Of a DNA stretch of 23,075 bases, positions 16,708-23,075 are shown piece by piece (position 1 is the first letter of the stretch; each line of letters opens with the position of its first letter). Under the pieces are notes generated by a model that did not search any database, was not told the DNA's origin, and was given only the letters and a program-made list of their open reading frames with translations. This DNA is from JBKHBQ01 sp046542305 (GTDB lineage: Bacteria; Bacteroidota; Bacteroidia; Bacteroidales; 4484-276), in contig JBKHBQ010000029.1 in the NCBI GenBank assembly GCA_046542305.1, forward strand, positions 1 through 23,075. The letters run 5' to 3'. The position numbers and the translations under genes were made by a program.

Positions 16708-16715
16708 CAAAAATA
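16708..16715 (-). promoter_or_regulatory. -7 element of the MGH1/GH63-like gene
   Basis: On the minus strand TATTTTTG matches TAnnTTTG and ends 24 bases before the ATG at 16683. This supports the start at 16683 over the TTG at 16710, which lies inside the box. Confidence 0.55.
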
Positions 16716-16722
16716 AACAGAA

Positions 16723-16754
16723 TTGCAGCCGGTTTTGGATTATCTTTATTTTTA
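16723..16754 (+). promoter_or_regulatory. Possible promoter of the flavodoxin gene
   Basis: TTG at 16723-16725 and TATTTTTA at 16747-16754 are 21 bases apart. The second differs from TAnnTTTG only in its last base. The element lies 26 bases before the ATG at 16781 and faces away from the glycosidase promoter. Confidence 0.35.
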
Positions 16755-16780
16755 CGGCCCGTAAGCAAAAACTTCTATTG

Positions 16781-17260
16781 ATGAAAATTCTTATTGTTTA
16801 TATAACCCGCCACGGCTGTGCGCTTAAGGTGGCTGAAAAACTCTCCAGGAAAATTCTGGGTCAGGTAGAACTGACAGACCTGCGAGAAAAGCAAAAGCTC
16901 AGTCTCGATCCTTTTGAAACAGTAATTCTGGGCGGTTCCATTCATATGGGGCGCATTCACAGGAAACTTACAGCTTTTTGTGAACGCTACCAGCGCCAAT
17001 TGTTACAAAAGCGATTGGGAATTTTTTTGTGTCATATGTACGAGGGTGATGTGGCGCAAAAACAGTTCGACCAGGCTTTTCCGCAGGCGCTGCGCTATCA
17101 TGCCGTTGCTCACGGTTTGCTCGGCGGAGAGTTCGAATTCGAAAAAATGAACTTCTTCGAAAAGATGATGGTGAAAAACATCGCACAAACCAACAAGTCG
17201 ATTTCCCGGATTGACGATCAGGCCATAGATGCATTTGCTGAAAAGATTAATAAAAATTGA
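16781..17260 (+). CDS. Flavodoxin-domain protein related to HemG (protoporphyrinogen IX dehydrogenase)
   Basis: The 159-residue cytoplasmic protein starts with a flavodoxin beta-strand and FMN phosphate-binding loop (KILIVYITRHGCALKVAEKL, residues 2-21). The segment ILGGSIHMGRIHRKLTAFC (about 50-68) matches the equivalent ASIRYGHYH segment of E. coli HemG by eye. HemG uses FMN and quinones to oxidise protoporphyrinogen IX to protoporphyrin IX in heme synthesis. HemG-type proteins also carry a long inserted loop, visible here around 125-145 (GEFEFEKMNFFEKMMVKN). I do not assign hemG because many Bacteroidota flavodoxins of this group have unproven roles and no heme gene is adjacent. The ATG at 16781 is used; the frame opens one codon earlier at a TTG. 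No partner gene is evident. Confidence 0.78.
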   Translation: MKILIVYITRHGCALKVAEKLSRKILGQVELTDLREKQKLSLDPFETVILGGSIHMGRIHRKLTAFCERYQRQLLQKRLGIFLCHMYEGDVAQKQFDQAFPQALRYHAVAHGLLGGEFEFEKMNFFEKMMVKNIAQTNKSISRIDDQAIDAFAEKINKN

Positions 17261-17295
17261 ACAGCCCAGTATACTTAATGTAAATGATTTTTGGT

Positions 17296-17303
17296 TATCT
17301 TTG
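17296..17303 (+). promoter_or_regulatory. -7 element upstream of the DUF2007 gene
   Basis: TATCTTTG is an exact match to TAnnTTTG. Transcription from here would begin near 17310 and place the 17312-17330 palindrome at the very 5' end of the mRNA. A second, weaker pair (TTTG 17310-17313 and AATCTTTG 17334-17341, 20 bases apart) overlaps the palindrome. Confidence 0.5.
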
Positions 17304-17311
17304 AGAACATT

Positions 17312-17330
17312 TGATTTTCGGCGAAAATCA
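17312..17330. promoter_or_regulatory. Perfect 19-base palindrome, candidate operator of the DUF2007 gene
   Basis: TGATTTTCGGCGAAAATCA has 9-base arms around a single central G. It lies 17 bases before the DUF2007 ATG, between the weak -33 and -7 boxes and directly after the exact -7 box at 17296. Size, symmetry and position suit a dimeric repressor site; a 5' hairpin is the alternative. Confidence 0.45.
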
Positions 17331-17346
17331 TTAAATCTTTGACATT

Positions 17347-17607
17347 ATGAGCCCAGTAGAAGAATTAAAGCCTACCGAGGTGTTTACTGGCACAGCCTGG
17401 CAGGCAGACATGATTAAGGGGATGCTCATGGACAATGAGATCGACGCTTTTCTGGGAGATGAGATATGGGGCATGGATGCGCCCATGGAAACCGCTCCCG
17501 GAATGGCTGGTGCAGTGCGGGTGTTTGTGGCCCGCGACGACTATGAGGACGCCCGGATCGTGGTGGAACGTTATTATGAAGAAGACCTTCCCGGGGATTT
17601 TCAGTAA
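17347..17607 (+). CDS. DUF2007 small putative signal-transducing protein
   Basis: The 86-residue acidic protein matches the DUF2007 pattern: a beta strand (EVFTGTAWQADMIKGMLMDN) with a helix reading out to a second strand (IDAFLGDE), then a VRVFVARDDYEDARIVVE strand-helix near the C-terminus. DUF2007 is a small ferredoxin-like, dimer-forming domain described only as a putative signal transducer; its ligand is unknown. It is probably a single-gene unit, with 86 bases separating it from the flavodoxin gene, its own promoter boxes and a palindrome upstream, and a palindromic repeat downstream. The ATG at 17347 fits the length of family members. Confidence 0.82.
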   Translation: MSPVEELKPTEVFTGTAWQADMIKGMLMDNEIDAFLGDEIWGMDAPMETAPGMAGAVRVFVARDDYEDARIVVERYYEEDLPGDFQ

Positions 17608-17627
17608 CGCAAAAAATGGTATAAATC

Positions 17628-17669
17628 AGCCACGAATGCACCTTGGAATCTACTCGTGCATTCGTGGCT
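17628..17669. repeat. Palindromic intergenic repeat with CACGAATGCAC arms
   Basis: AGCCACGAATGCAC (17628-17641) is perfectly repeated in inverted orientation as GTGCATTCGTGGCT (17656-17669) around a 14-base loop. It starts 21 bases past the DUF2007 stop. From memory, intergenic repeats built on CACGAAT and ATTCGTGG words recur in many Bacteroidota genomes, and this looks like one copy. There is no T run after it, so it is not a standard terminator. Confidence 0.7.
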
Positions 17670-17713
17670 AAAAATGGCTTATCTGCATTTACAAAACAAA
17701 ATCGCTGTTACTT

Positions 17714-17881
17714 CTATTTAATCATCACTTTCTTCGTTGCTAAACCCTCTTCATGCGATAGCTCCAAAAGGTAAAAGCCGCTGTTTAAATCGAGAAGCGA
17801 AAGGGATATTTCCACTTCCTTCGCCTGCTTATGAAGCAAGAATTTCGCGCTAAGGTCAAAAAGTTTTATTTGCAGCCAATC
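17714..17881 (-). pseudogene. Orphan T9SS C-terminal sorting domain fragment
   Basis: On the minus strand an open stretch of 55 codons, ending at TAG (17714-17716), encodes a typical end of a type A T9SS domain: LQIKLFDLSAKFLLHKQ, then NSGFYLLELSHEEG, then ATKKVMIK. It is closed upstream by an in-frame TAA (17882-17884) and contains no plausible start codon or signal peptide. It is therefore the 3' remnant of a larger secreted-protein gene whose body has been deleted. The palindromic repeat at 17628-17669 lies close by, which may be connected with the deletion. The match to the family ending is clear by eye. Confidence 0.75.
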
Positions 17882-17959
17882 TTATAATCCGCAGCCTATG
17901 CCGGATTTTTGGTAATTAGCTGATCTTTTGGAAAGAAAAGAGAACCTGTAAAAATTTCA

Positions 17960-17967
17960 TACTTTTG
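17960..17967 (+). promoter_or_regulatory. -7 element of the serine hydrolase gene
   Basis: TACTTTTG matches TAnnTTTG and ends 18 bases before the ATG at 17986. No -33 TTTG is found at the normal distance. Confidence 0.5.
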
Positions 17968-17985
17968 AGCAGCAAAAAGTAACGG

Positions 17986-19113
17986 ATGAAACAGAAACAC
18001 ATCAAACTTGTTGTTGGGGTAGGAATCATTACACTGTGCTTTTCGGCATGCCATGTGGGGCGTTATTTTTACTGGAATTTTGCGGATATCCGCGATCACA
18101 GGAAATTTCCCGCAGAGCCGGTTGAAAGAGGCAATGAAGTATTTCATTTCTACCGGACGGAAAATCAACCGGAATTACAACTCCCTCCAACCTTCAATCC
18201 TTCGGGGAAATATACCGGAATTGATGAATTTCTGCAGAAGAACAAAACCGTGGTTTTTCTGGTCATCCATCGCGATACGATTGTTTATGAGCGGTATTTC
18301 GATGGTTTCGATTCCGCGTCAGTCATCCCGTCATTTTCGGTGTCGAAAGCCTTTGTGTCGGCCCTCGCCGGCATTGCCATCGATGAAGGCCATATCCAGT
18401 CGGTGCATCAGCCGGTAACGGATTTCATACCTGAACTGCTTCAGAGCGACAGCGCCTTTTCAAAAATTACCCTGGAACACCTGCTGAACATGCGCTCGGG
18501 CATCCGTTTTAACGAAGGCTATGCCAATCCCTTCGCCGATATGGCAAAATATTATTATGGCCGCAACCTGAACAAATACATCACCAGGCTTAAGATCGAA
18601 CGACCGCCGGACGAACAATACAACTATATCAGTGTGAATACCCTGCTTCTGGGAATGGCCATTGAGCGGAGCACGGGTAAAAAACTCAACCGGTACCTGA
18701 GCGAAAAGATCTGGCAGCCACTGGGCATGCAATTCGACGCTACCTGGAGTGTAGATTCCGAAAAACACCGGCAGATCAAAGCTTTTTGCTGCATCAACGC
18801 CAGTGCCCTGGATTTTGCAAGATTCGGACGGTTATACCTCAACAAGGGCAAATGGAACGGCAGTCAAATCGTGCCTGAGCAATGGGTGGAAACATCCACC
18901 GGCATCCACAACGACTCACGCGACACAAAGGGGTATCCATATACCTATCAGTGGCGCGTTAAACGCGACGGCGCATTCTTTGCCAAAGGGGTGCTGGGCC
19001 AGTATATTTATGTTGATCCGCGAAATGACATCATCATCGTAAGGCTCGGCAAAAAAGCCTCAGAAGTGATTTGGCCGGCATTTTTTGAGGAATTGGTGAG
19101 AACCCATTTCTAA
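17986..19113 (+). CDS. Serine hydrolase of the beta-lactamase (class C/PBP-like) family, probable lipoprotein
   Basis: The 375-residue protein has an N-terminal hydrophobic stretch ending CFSAC, so Cys22 is a probable lipidation site and the protein is likely membrane-anchored outside the cytoplasm. The serine beta-lactamase/DD-peptidase motif SxxK is SVSK, with Ser118 and Lys121. The second motif, usually YxN, reads Tyr214-Ile-Ser in QYNYISVNTLLLG, so the Asn is replaced. A C-terminal KGVLGQYIYVDP (near 330-341) stands where these enzymes carry the third motif. Such proteins may act as esterases, DD-peptidases or cleave amides such as 6-aminohexanoate oligomers; a true beta-lactamase role is unlikely. 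The gene stands alone with its own -7 element. Confidence 0.85.
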   Translation: MKQKHIKLVVGVGIITLCFSACHVGRYFYWNFADIRDHRKFPAEPVERGNEVFHFYRTENQPELQLPPTFNPSGKYTGIDEFLQKNKTVVFLVIHRDTIVYERYFDGFDSASVIPSFSVSKAFVSALAGIAIDEGHIQSVHQPVTDFIPELLQSDSAFSKITLEHLLNMRSGIRFNEGYANPFADMAKYYYGRNLNKYITRLKIERPPDEQYNYISVNTLLLGMAIERSTGKKLNRYLSEKIWQPLGMQFDATWSVDSEKHRQIKAFCCINASALDFARFGRLYLNKGKWNGSQIVPEQWVETSTGIHNDSRDTKGYPYTYQWRVKRDGAFFAKGVLGQYIYVDPRNDIIIVRLGKKASEVIWPAFFEELVRTHF

Positions 19114-19237
19114 CAATAAGATGGCGCATTACTAAAAGGGAAACCTTAATAATCTTCCCAACCATGGGAGCCAGGAATTGGCAAAAGGAACTGAATGGAG
19201 AATATTGAAAGATGCCGGTTTAATTTAAAAACCTGGA

Positions 19238-19345
19238 ATGACATTGTTGGAAAAAAAAATAATGATAATTGTAGAAAAAACTTCTTTTCAAAAACAGGCA
19301 GATAAAATTCTTAACGAATACATAAGATTGGCAAAAGATATCTGA
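19238..19345 (+). pseudogene. Possible truncated RelE/HigB-like toxin N-terminus
   Basis: A 35-codon frame encodes MTLLEKKIMIIVEKTSFQKQ followed by ADKILNEYIRLAKDI and a stop. The MIIVEKTSFQKQADKIL part has the look of the first strand and helix of RelE/HigB-type ribonuclease toxins, which also begin with a short strand and a (T/S)xFxKQ helix. The rest of such a toxin is missing and there is no antitoxin gene beside it. This could equally be chance AT-rich coding-like sequence; the call is a guess based on pattern only. Confidence 0.2.
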
Positions 19346-19381
19346 AATGAATTTGATAGTCAATTCCTGAGTTTTAATTAT

Positions 19382-19389
19382 TACATTTG
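19382..19389 (+). promoter_or_regulatory. -7 element upstream of the small unknown ORF
   Basis: TACATTTG matches TAnnTTTG, 126 bases before the ATG at 19516. A TTTG at 19352-19355 is 26 bases further upstream, too far for the normal 19-21-base gap. Confidence 0.35.
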
Positions 19390-19515
19390 CAGCAAATCTC
19401 ACATCTTCCTGCCAGGAAACAGCTTTTTAACAATTTAATTTTTCTGAATACGATAGCCGGGGACGGGTATGTCCGGGCATTTTCCATTCACAGTTCTCAC
19501 AAAAAATTCAGAAAA

Positions 19516-19815
19516 ATGATCAACCACATGAAAAAGCTTAACGGCAAAATTGAATTGTTCGTCGAAACCACGAAAAACGGCACGGTGGCCTATTCGATAA
19601 TTTATCCGATTTCGGCAACCGGAAACTCAGATCAGGAACTTGCTGATAATGCGCTGGTGGCCGCAAGGCGATATTTCGAAATCTGGGGCATCAGGATCAC
19701 CTGGCAAAATATCCAGATGCGGATCGAGTTGCATAAAAATCATTGCGAAAACGGATTCTTAAATCCAAGGTTCTTTGCCGAGAAAGCTATCAGGAATCGG
19801 GCGCTTTTATCCTGA
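19516..19815 (+). CDS. Small uncharacterised protein
   Basis: A 99-residue protein from the ATG at 19516; a second in-frame ATG at 19528 (MKKLNGKIELF) is an equally good start. The frame is open further upstream to a TTG at 19387, but I do not believe that start. The content is KIELFVETTKNGTVAYSIIYP, a short alternating beta pattern, then a helix-like NALVAARRYFEIWG and a strand RITWQNIQMRIEL. No family is recognised, and no signal peptide or membrane segment is visible. It is flanked by the toxin-like relic and by the peptidase gene on the opposite strand, whose terminator hairpin begins soon after its stop codon. It is probably a real small gene because amino-acid composition and codon use look normal, but this is not certain. 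Confidence 0.4.
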   Translation: MINHMKKLNGKIELFVETTKNGTVAYSIIYPISATGNSDQELADNALVAARRYFEIWGIRITWQNIQMRIELHKNHCENGFLNPRFFAEKAIRNRALLS

Positions 19816-19824
19816 GCAGGAGGC

Positions 19825-19854
19825 ACAAAAAAAAAGCCCGGTACAACCGGGCTT
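19825..19854 (-). terminator. Rho-independent terminator of the M49 peptidase gene
   Basis: A perfect 9-bp stem AAGCCCGGT/ACCGGGCTT (19834-19842 with 19846-19854) has a 3-base loop. On the minus strand it continues into about nine to ten T (complement of the A run at 19827-19835). It lies 24 bases past the peptidase stop codon and could also stop read-through from the plus strand. Confidence 0.88.
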
Positions 19855-19878
19855 CTTCAACTTTCAATAAAAACTTTC

Positions 19879-21585
19879 TTATTTCAATCCAAGCACATCC
19901 ATGCCCTGTTCAAAGACGATATCCACGGGGATGCCGCCCTGGTTGAGCCGGTCGAGGTCGGCCTGCAGTTCAGGGCTGACTTTGCCGTCCTGCGCGATCC
20001 ATTCCACGGCGCCTTCGTAGTCGCCTTCGCCTTGCATGATCTGGATTTTATCTACCAGGCTGTTGATGGTTTCTTCCATTTTTTCGGGATTTACCTTGTA
20101 ATATCCTTCATCGGTTTTGGTAAAAGCGCCATTATCACGGAAATAGGCAAACCTCATCATATTGGCAATGCCGTGCGCGCTGGCAGCACCAAAGCGGCTC
20201 GAACGGAAAATGCCGGCAAAGAAGGTGACGTAGTTATCCATCAGTTCACCGTCGGTAATTTCGCCCATTTCGCGCAAGGTTTTAACCAGCCACAGACCCA
20301 TGATATCGGCTTTGTTTTCTTCAATTGAAGAATAGGTTTCCTTGAGAGCTTCGCGAGCGGTACCTTTTCCGGTGACGGTGTTTTTCACGCCCATGCCATG
20401 AGCTACCTCATGAAACATGGTGTTGGCAAAGAAAGCATCAAATGTAACGTGCTGCTGCTGAGACGGGTCGATGAGCATTTCGGAGATCGGCACCAGGATT
20501 TTGTCGAACTTGGCGCGCATGGCGTTTTTGAGCTGCAGCTTACGGGTACCTTTCTTTACATGCACTTCAGGATCGTTGGGCAGGTTGATGGCAATGGTTT
20601 TGCTGCCTGCATTGCAGTCGCCGGCATAATAGATTACGTCGTAGGCATTCATGTCGGAGCTTGAACCGGGGATATCCTTCTTATACTTTTCATCGGTCGG
20701 AACCTTGCTTTGAAGTTCGGGCAACATGGCGGCAAATTTCTGTAAACGGTTGCTCCATTCAGGGTCCTTCACCAGGATGAATGATTCGTAGGCTGCCTTG
20801 TAACCGTAAAGCTGGTCTTCGTAGTTCTCAATCGGCCCAACCACAAAATCGATATTCGATTCCTTCATATCCATCCATGCCAGGTCGCTTTCGAGGTACT
20901 GGTCGGTGAGCAGCGCATCGGCACGCAGGGTCAGATATTTTTTCAGACCTTCGTCTTCGGCTATATTGGCGGCTTTGCGCATCAGTGCAGCAGCTTTTTC
21001 CACTTCTGAGCGATATGCTTCGTGATACCAGATCGACATCAGGTTGCCATCGTTATCACGGCGGATAAGGGTATAGAGGTTTGTTTTGTCAGGATCGTCA
21101 AAGTTTTCGAATTCCTCTTTGGTCATGTCTTCCGGGTAAAAATTTGCGCCGTCAGGTTTGGGCCTTACATTTGTCAGGAAAGGTTTGTTGTTGTTCAGCC
21201 TGTTCCAGGGTCCGTAATGAATTTTGGCGAAAGCCTGGGCATCCATGCCCTGCACGCGCTCCAGGAATCCCTGTTTGTTTCCGATGGCCTGCTTCCAGAA
21301 AAGATCATCCATAATCTGTGCTGCTTCAAAAAGGTAGGGAAGCATTTCCTTTTCCTTGTCAGAAAGATGGCTCAGGTCGGCGGTGAGCCGTACAGTTGCA
21401 AATTCTTCGAGTCTGGCCTGCATATCAACATCCGGAAGCGGGGCAAAATCTACGCCCTGCGGGATGATACCGGCACGTTCCTGCTCGTCGGTTTCGGCAT
21501 CGGGGCCATCGCACGAGCTGAGCAATGTAATCGACATAACGGCTAAAATTAATAAGCCTGCTAAATTTTTCATTTTCCGTATCAT
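19879..21585 (-). CDS. Dipeptidyl-peptidase III-like (M49) zinc peptidase lipoprotein with HEXXH motif
   Basis: The 568-residue protein has a lipoprotein signal: hydrophobic LLILAVMSITLLSSC with the lipidated Cys25. The alternative start at 21573 (MKNLAG) gives the same signal. The zinc site is HEVAH (His392, Glu393, His396) followed by EENKAD (Glu422-Asp427). The spacing and second motif fit M49 dipeptidyl peptidase III, which classically has the six-residue HEXXXH and EECRAE/D; here the first motif is the shorter five-residue form. I recall that the Caldithrix abyssi DPP III is a short member (about 557 residues) with HEISH, so this is likely of that type. It would remove dipeptides from peptide N-termini at the outer face of a membrane. 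Some databases misname such proteins as dihydrofolate reductase. It is followed by a strong terminator; the CoA-transferase gene lies 65 bases upstream on the same strand. Confidence 0.87.
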   Translation of the reverse strand: MIRKMKNLAGLLILAVMSITLLSSCDGPDAETDEQERAGIIPQGVDFAPLPDVDMQARLEEFATVRLTADLSHLSDKEKEMLPYLFEAAQIMDDLFWKQAIGNKQGFLERVQGMDAQAFAKIHYGPWNRLNNNKPFLTNVRPKPDGANFYPEDMTKEEFENFDDPDKTNLYTLIRRDNDGNLMSIWYHEAYRSEVEKAAALMRKAANIAEDEGLKKYLTLRADALLTDQYLESDLAWMDMKESNIDFVVGPIENYEDQLYGYKAAYESFILVKDPEWSNRLQKFAAMLPELQSKVPTDEKYKKDIPGSSSDMNAYDVIYYAGDCNAGSKTIAINLPNDPEVHVKKGTRKLQLKNAMRAKFDKILVPISEMLIDPSQQQHVTFDAFFANTMFHEVAHGMGVKNTVTGKGTAREALKETYSSIEENKADIMGLWLVKTLREMGEITDGELMDNYVTFFAGIFRSSRFGAASAHGIANMMRFAYFRDNGAFTKTDEGYYKVNPEKMEETINSLVDKIQIMQGEGDYEGAVEWIAQDGKVSPELQADLDRLNQGGIPVDIVFEQGMDVLGLK

Positions 21586-21650
21586 TTTAATTTGGTGAAT
21601 TTTCGGTGGGCGAAATTAAAAATTTCCGCATTGCAAAAAAAAGTTGATGA

Positions 21651-23009
21651 TCATTTCACTTTGTCGTAAGGTATAAATCCTTTCGGTGGTTTATCCTTAA
21701 CGGCGCTTTGCGGTTTGTGGTATTCCTTACTGTCGTAAATGTATTTGAGCAATTTTTCTCTTATTCCTGCTTCAGCAAGATGTGCAATACCTACAGCATG
21801 TTCCGCGATATTCAATCCCCGCGGATCGAAAGCGCCCTGCTCGGTAACAATTACCACCGGGTCGGCGGCGATCACTGTGGTGGTGATGCCTTCGGGGCAT
21901 TTCATCATGATCTTGGATTCGCCCTTCGAGGTGGTGGATTTCATGGCAATGATCGGTACACCGCCTTTGGACAGATAGGAGCCGCGCAGAAAATCGGCCT
22001 GCCCGCCAATGCCGCTGTAGATTCGGGTGGCGTTCAGGGAGTCGGCCCAAACGTTACTGTGCAGGTCTACACCAATGGCGCTGTTGATGGCCAGCATCTT
22101 TGGCATGCGGGCGATATTCGGTATGTAGTTGGTGAAATCTGCCGGACGGCTTTGTATCGAGCTGTTGAAATTCATCCAGTCGTAGCCATATTTATCCTTG
22201 GCCAGAAAAATACTTGCAGTGGCAAAATTAAAATCCAGGTAGTGATTGGTAACAATGCCTTTTTCAACCAAACGGCGCATGGCATCAGCAAACAATTCGG
22301 TATGGATGCCCAGATCCTTGATGCCTTTATCGATGATGGCGTCCGTTACGGCTTCCGGTACTTCACCGATGCCGTACTGCAGGGTGGATCCGTTGGTAAC
22401 ATAAAGCTCGGTGATGATCTTCGCGATCTTTTTTGCACGATCGTCGGGTTCGTGTACCGGACTACTCGGCAATTGGTAATCGGTGTCGATCAGATAGCTG
22501 ATCTCGCTCTGATGGATGGTTGTGCCGAGCACAAAAGGCATTTTGGCATTTCGCTCTGCGATGATGATCCCGCCGTTTTTCCTCACCGAATCCACTGCGC
22601 CCTTCACACCTTCAACTGTGGTACCATAGCTGAAGTTGCCGCCATTATCAGGGCCGGCCACACTTAGCAGCACCACATTGGGTTTTACATATTCGCGCAT
22701 TTGCCTGCCGATATCCGACAGATGGATCAATTGATAGGATGCCCCGCCGGTATTCATCGCCTCACGCGAATGCGGACCATTAAAGATCACCCGGTGGGTA
22801 ATCCGCTTGCACACTTCAGGATCGAAAAGGCTGCCCACATTTCCCAGCAACAGTACGCTCAGCATCTGCACATCGTAAATGTAAGGATCTGCGGCAATCT
22901 GGCGCAGCAATATCTGCGGCGTGGCAGCATTACCGGCAGTGTAGATCACACTCCCCCTGGAAATATTCAGCGGATTAATGGCATCTTCAACTCTCTGGAC
23001 AACTTTCAT
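21651..23009 (-). CDS. 4-hydroxybutyrate/acetate-type CoA-transferase (acetyl-CoA hydrolase/transferase family)
   Basis: The 452-residue cytoplasmic enzyme transfers CoA between an acyl-CoA and a free acid, such as acetyl-CoA and 4-hydroxybutyrate or butyrate, in fermentation. Recognisable parts are AGPDNGGNFSYGTTVEG (118-134), QYGIGEVPEAV (211-221), GIHTE (234-238) and a C-terminal GIGGQADFLRG segment. Glu238 in GIHTE coincides with the catalytic glutamate of the Clostridium aminobutyricum 4-hydroxybutyrate CoA-transferase (AbfT, Glu238, from memory), which forms the covalent CoA-thioester intermediate. The length is close to that family (about 440), with a Lys/Pro-rich C-terminal tail (AVKDKPPKGFIPYDKVK) beyond it. 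The ATG at 23009 gives MKVVQRVEDAI, a normal start. The acid substrate cannot be decided. It lies 65 bases upstream of the M49 gene; a functional link is not obvious. Confidence 0.92.
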   Translation of the reverse strand: MKVVQRVEDAINPLNISRGSVIYTAGNAATPQILLRQIAADPYIYDVQMLSVLLLGNVGSLFDPEVCKRITHRVIFNGPHSREAMNTGGASYQLIHLSDIGRQMREYVKPNVVLLSVAGPDNGGNFSYGTTVEGVKGAVDSVRKNGGIIIAERNAKMPFVLGTTIHQSEISYLIDTDYQLPSSPVHEPDDRAKKIAKIITELYVTNGSTLQYGIGEVPEAVTDAIIDKGIKDLGIHTELFADAMRRLVEKGIVTNHYLDFNFATASIFLAKDKYGYDWMNFNSSIQSRPADFTNYIPNIARMPKMLAINSAIGVDLHSNVWADSLNATRIYSGIGGQADFLRGSYLSKGGVPIIAMKSTTSKGESKIMMKCPEGITTTVIAADPVVIVTEQGAFDPRGLNIAEHAVGIAHLAEAGIREKLLKYIYDSKEYHKPQSAVKDKPPKGFIPYDKVK

Positions 23010-23075
23010 TTATTTTGATTTTGATTTAATGATCAGGGGGTGAAGATACTACTTTTTGGCAAAAAGGTCTGAGAA

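Noticed and set aside
16684..16710. Longer N-terminus of the MGH1/GH63-like protein starting at 16710
   Set aside because: It would start with TTG inside the -7 element, and the ATG at 16683 gives a clean signal peptide.
21708..22667. 319-codon plus-strand open frame opposite the CoA-transferase gene
   Set aside because: It is a shadow of a clearly conserved gene with its catalytic motif intact; no family pattern is seen in the shadow.
1..23075. CRISPR array, insertion sequence, prophage or defence island
   Set aside because: No regularly spaced repeats, transposase, integrase or terminal repeats of mobile elements were seen on either strand.

Overview
The window looks like chromosomal DNA of a member of the Bacteroidota, probably an anaerobic or fermentative Bacteroidales/Marinilabiliales-type lineage. 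This rests on gene content and promoter style, not on a marker-gene comparison. The indicators are a type IX secretion (T9SS) C-terminal sorting domain and an orphan copy of another, a DUF4294 gene beside a LysM protein, a tig-clpP-clpX cluster, a large surface glycosidase, DUF2007, and at least nine matches to the Bacteroidota -7 promoter element TAnnTTTG just upstream of gene starts. Shine-Dalgarno sequences are essentially absent, as expected for this phylum.

Layout. 1-2.7 kb: a four-LysM envelope protein (+) converges on a DUF4294 gene (-). 2.7-6.2 kb: the protein-quality-control operon tig-clpP-clpX (-), ending in a strong terminator. 6.2-6.86 kb: a 665-base AT-rich spacer with divergent promoters. 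6.86-12.1 kb: a small T9SS cargo protein followed by a 1462-residue multidomain exported glycosidase-like protein (+) carrying five copies of one unusual discoidin-like module. 12.1-12.3 kb: back-to-back terminators and tRNA-Leu(UAG) (-). 12.36-16.7 kb: an alpha/beta hydrolase (+) converging on an EamA permease (-) and an exported MGH1/GH63-like glycosidase (-). 16.8-17.6 kb: a HemG-like flavodoxin and a DUF2007 protein (+). 17.6-18 kb: a palindromic intergenic repeat and a broken T9SS tail. 18-19.1 kb: a serine beta-lactamase-type lipoprotein (+). 19.1-19.8 kb: a possible toxin relic and a short uncharacterised ORF. 19.8-23 kb: an M49-type zinc peptidase lipoprotein and a 4-hydroxybutyrate-type CoA-transferase (-).

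Functionally the window mixes housekeeping (folding and proteolysis, tRNA, envelope) with exported polysaccharide and peptide degradation. No prophage, CRISPR array, insertion sequence or defence island is visible. The most interesting items are the fivefold VDEQ module in the giant glycosidase, the pentapeptide HEXXH zinc site in the M49 protein, the histidine-rich tail on trigger factor, and a perfect 19-base palindrome in the DUF2007 promoter region. No entirely new multi-gene system is evident.
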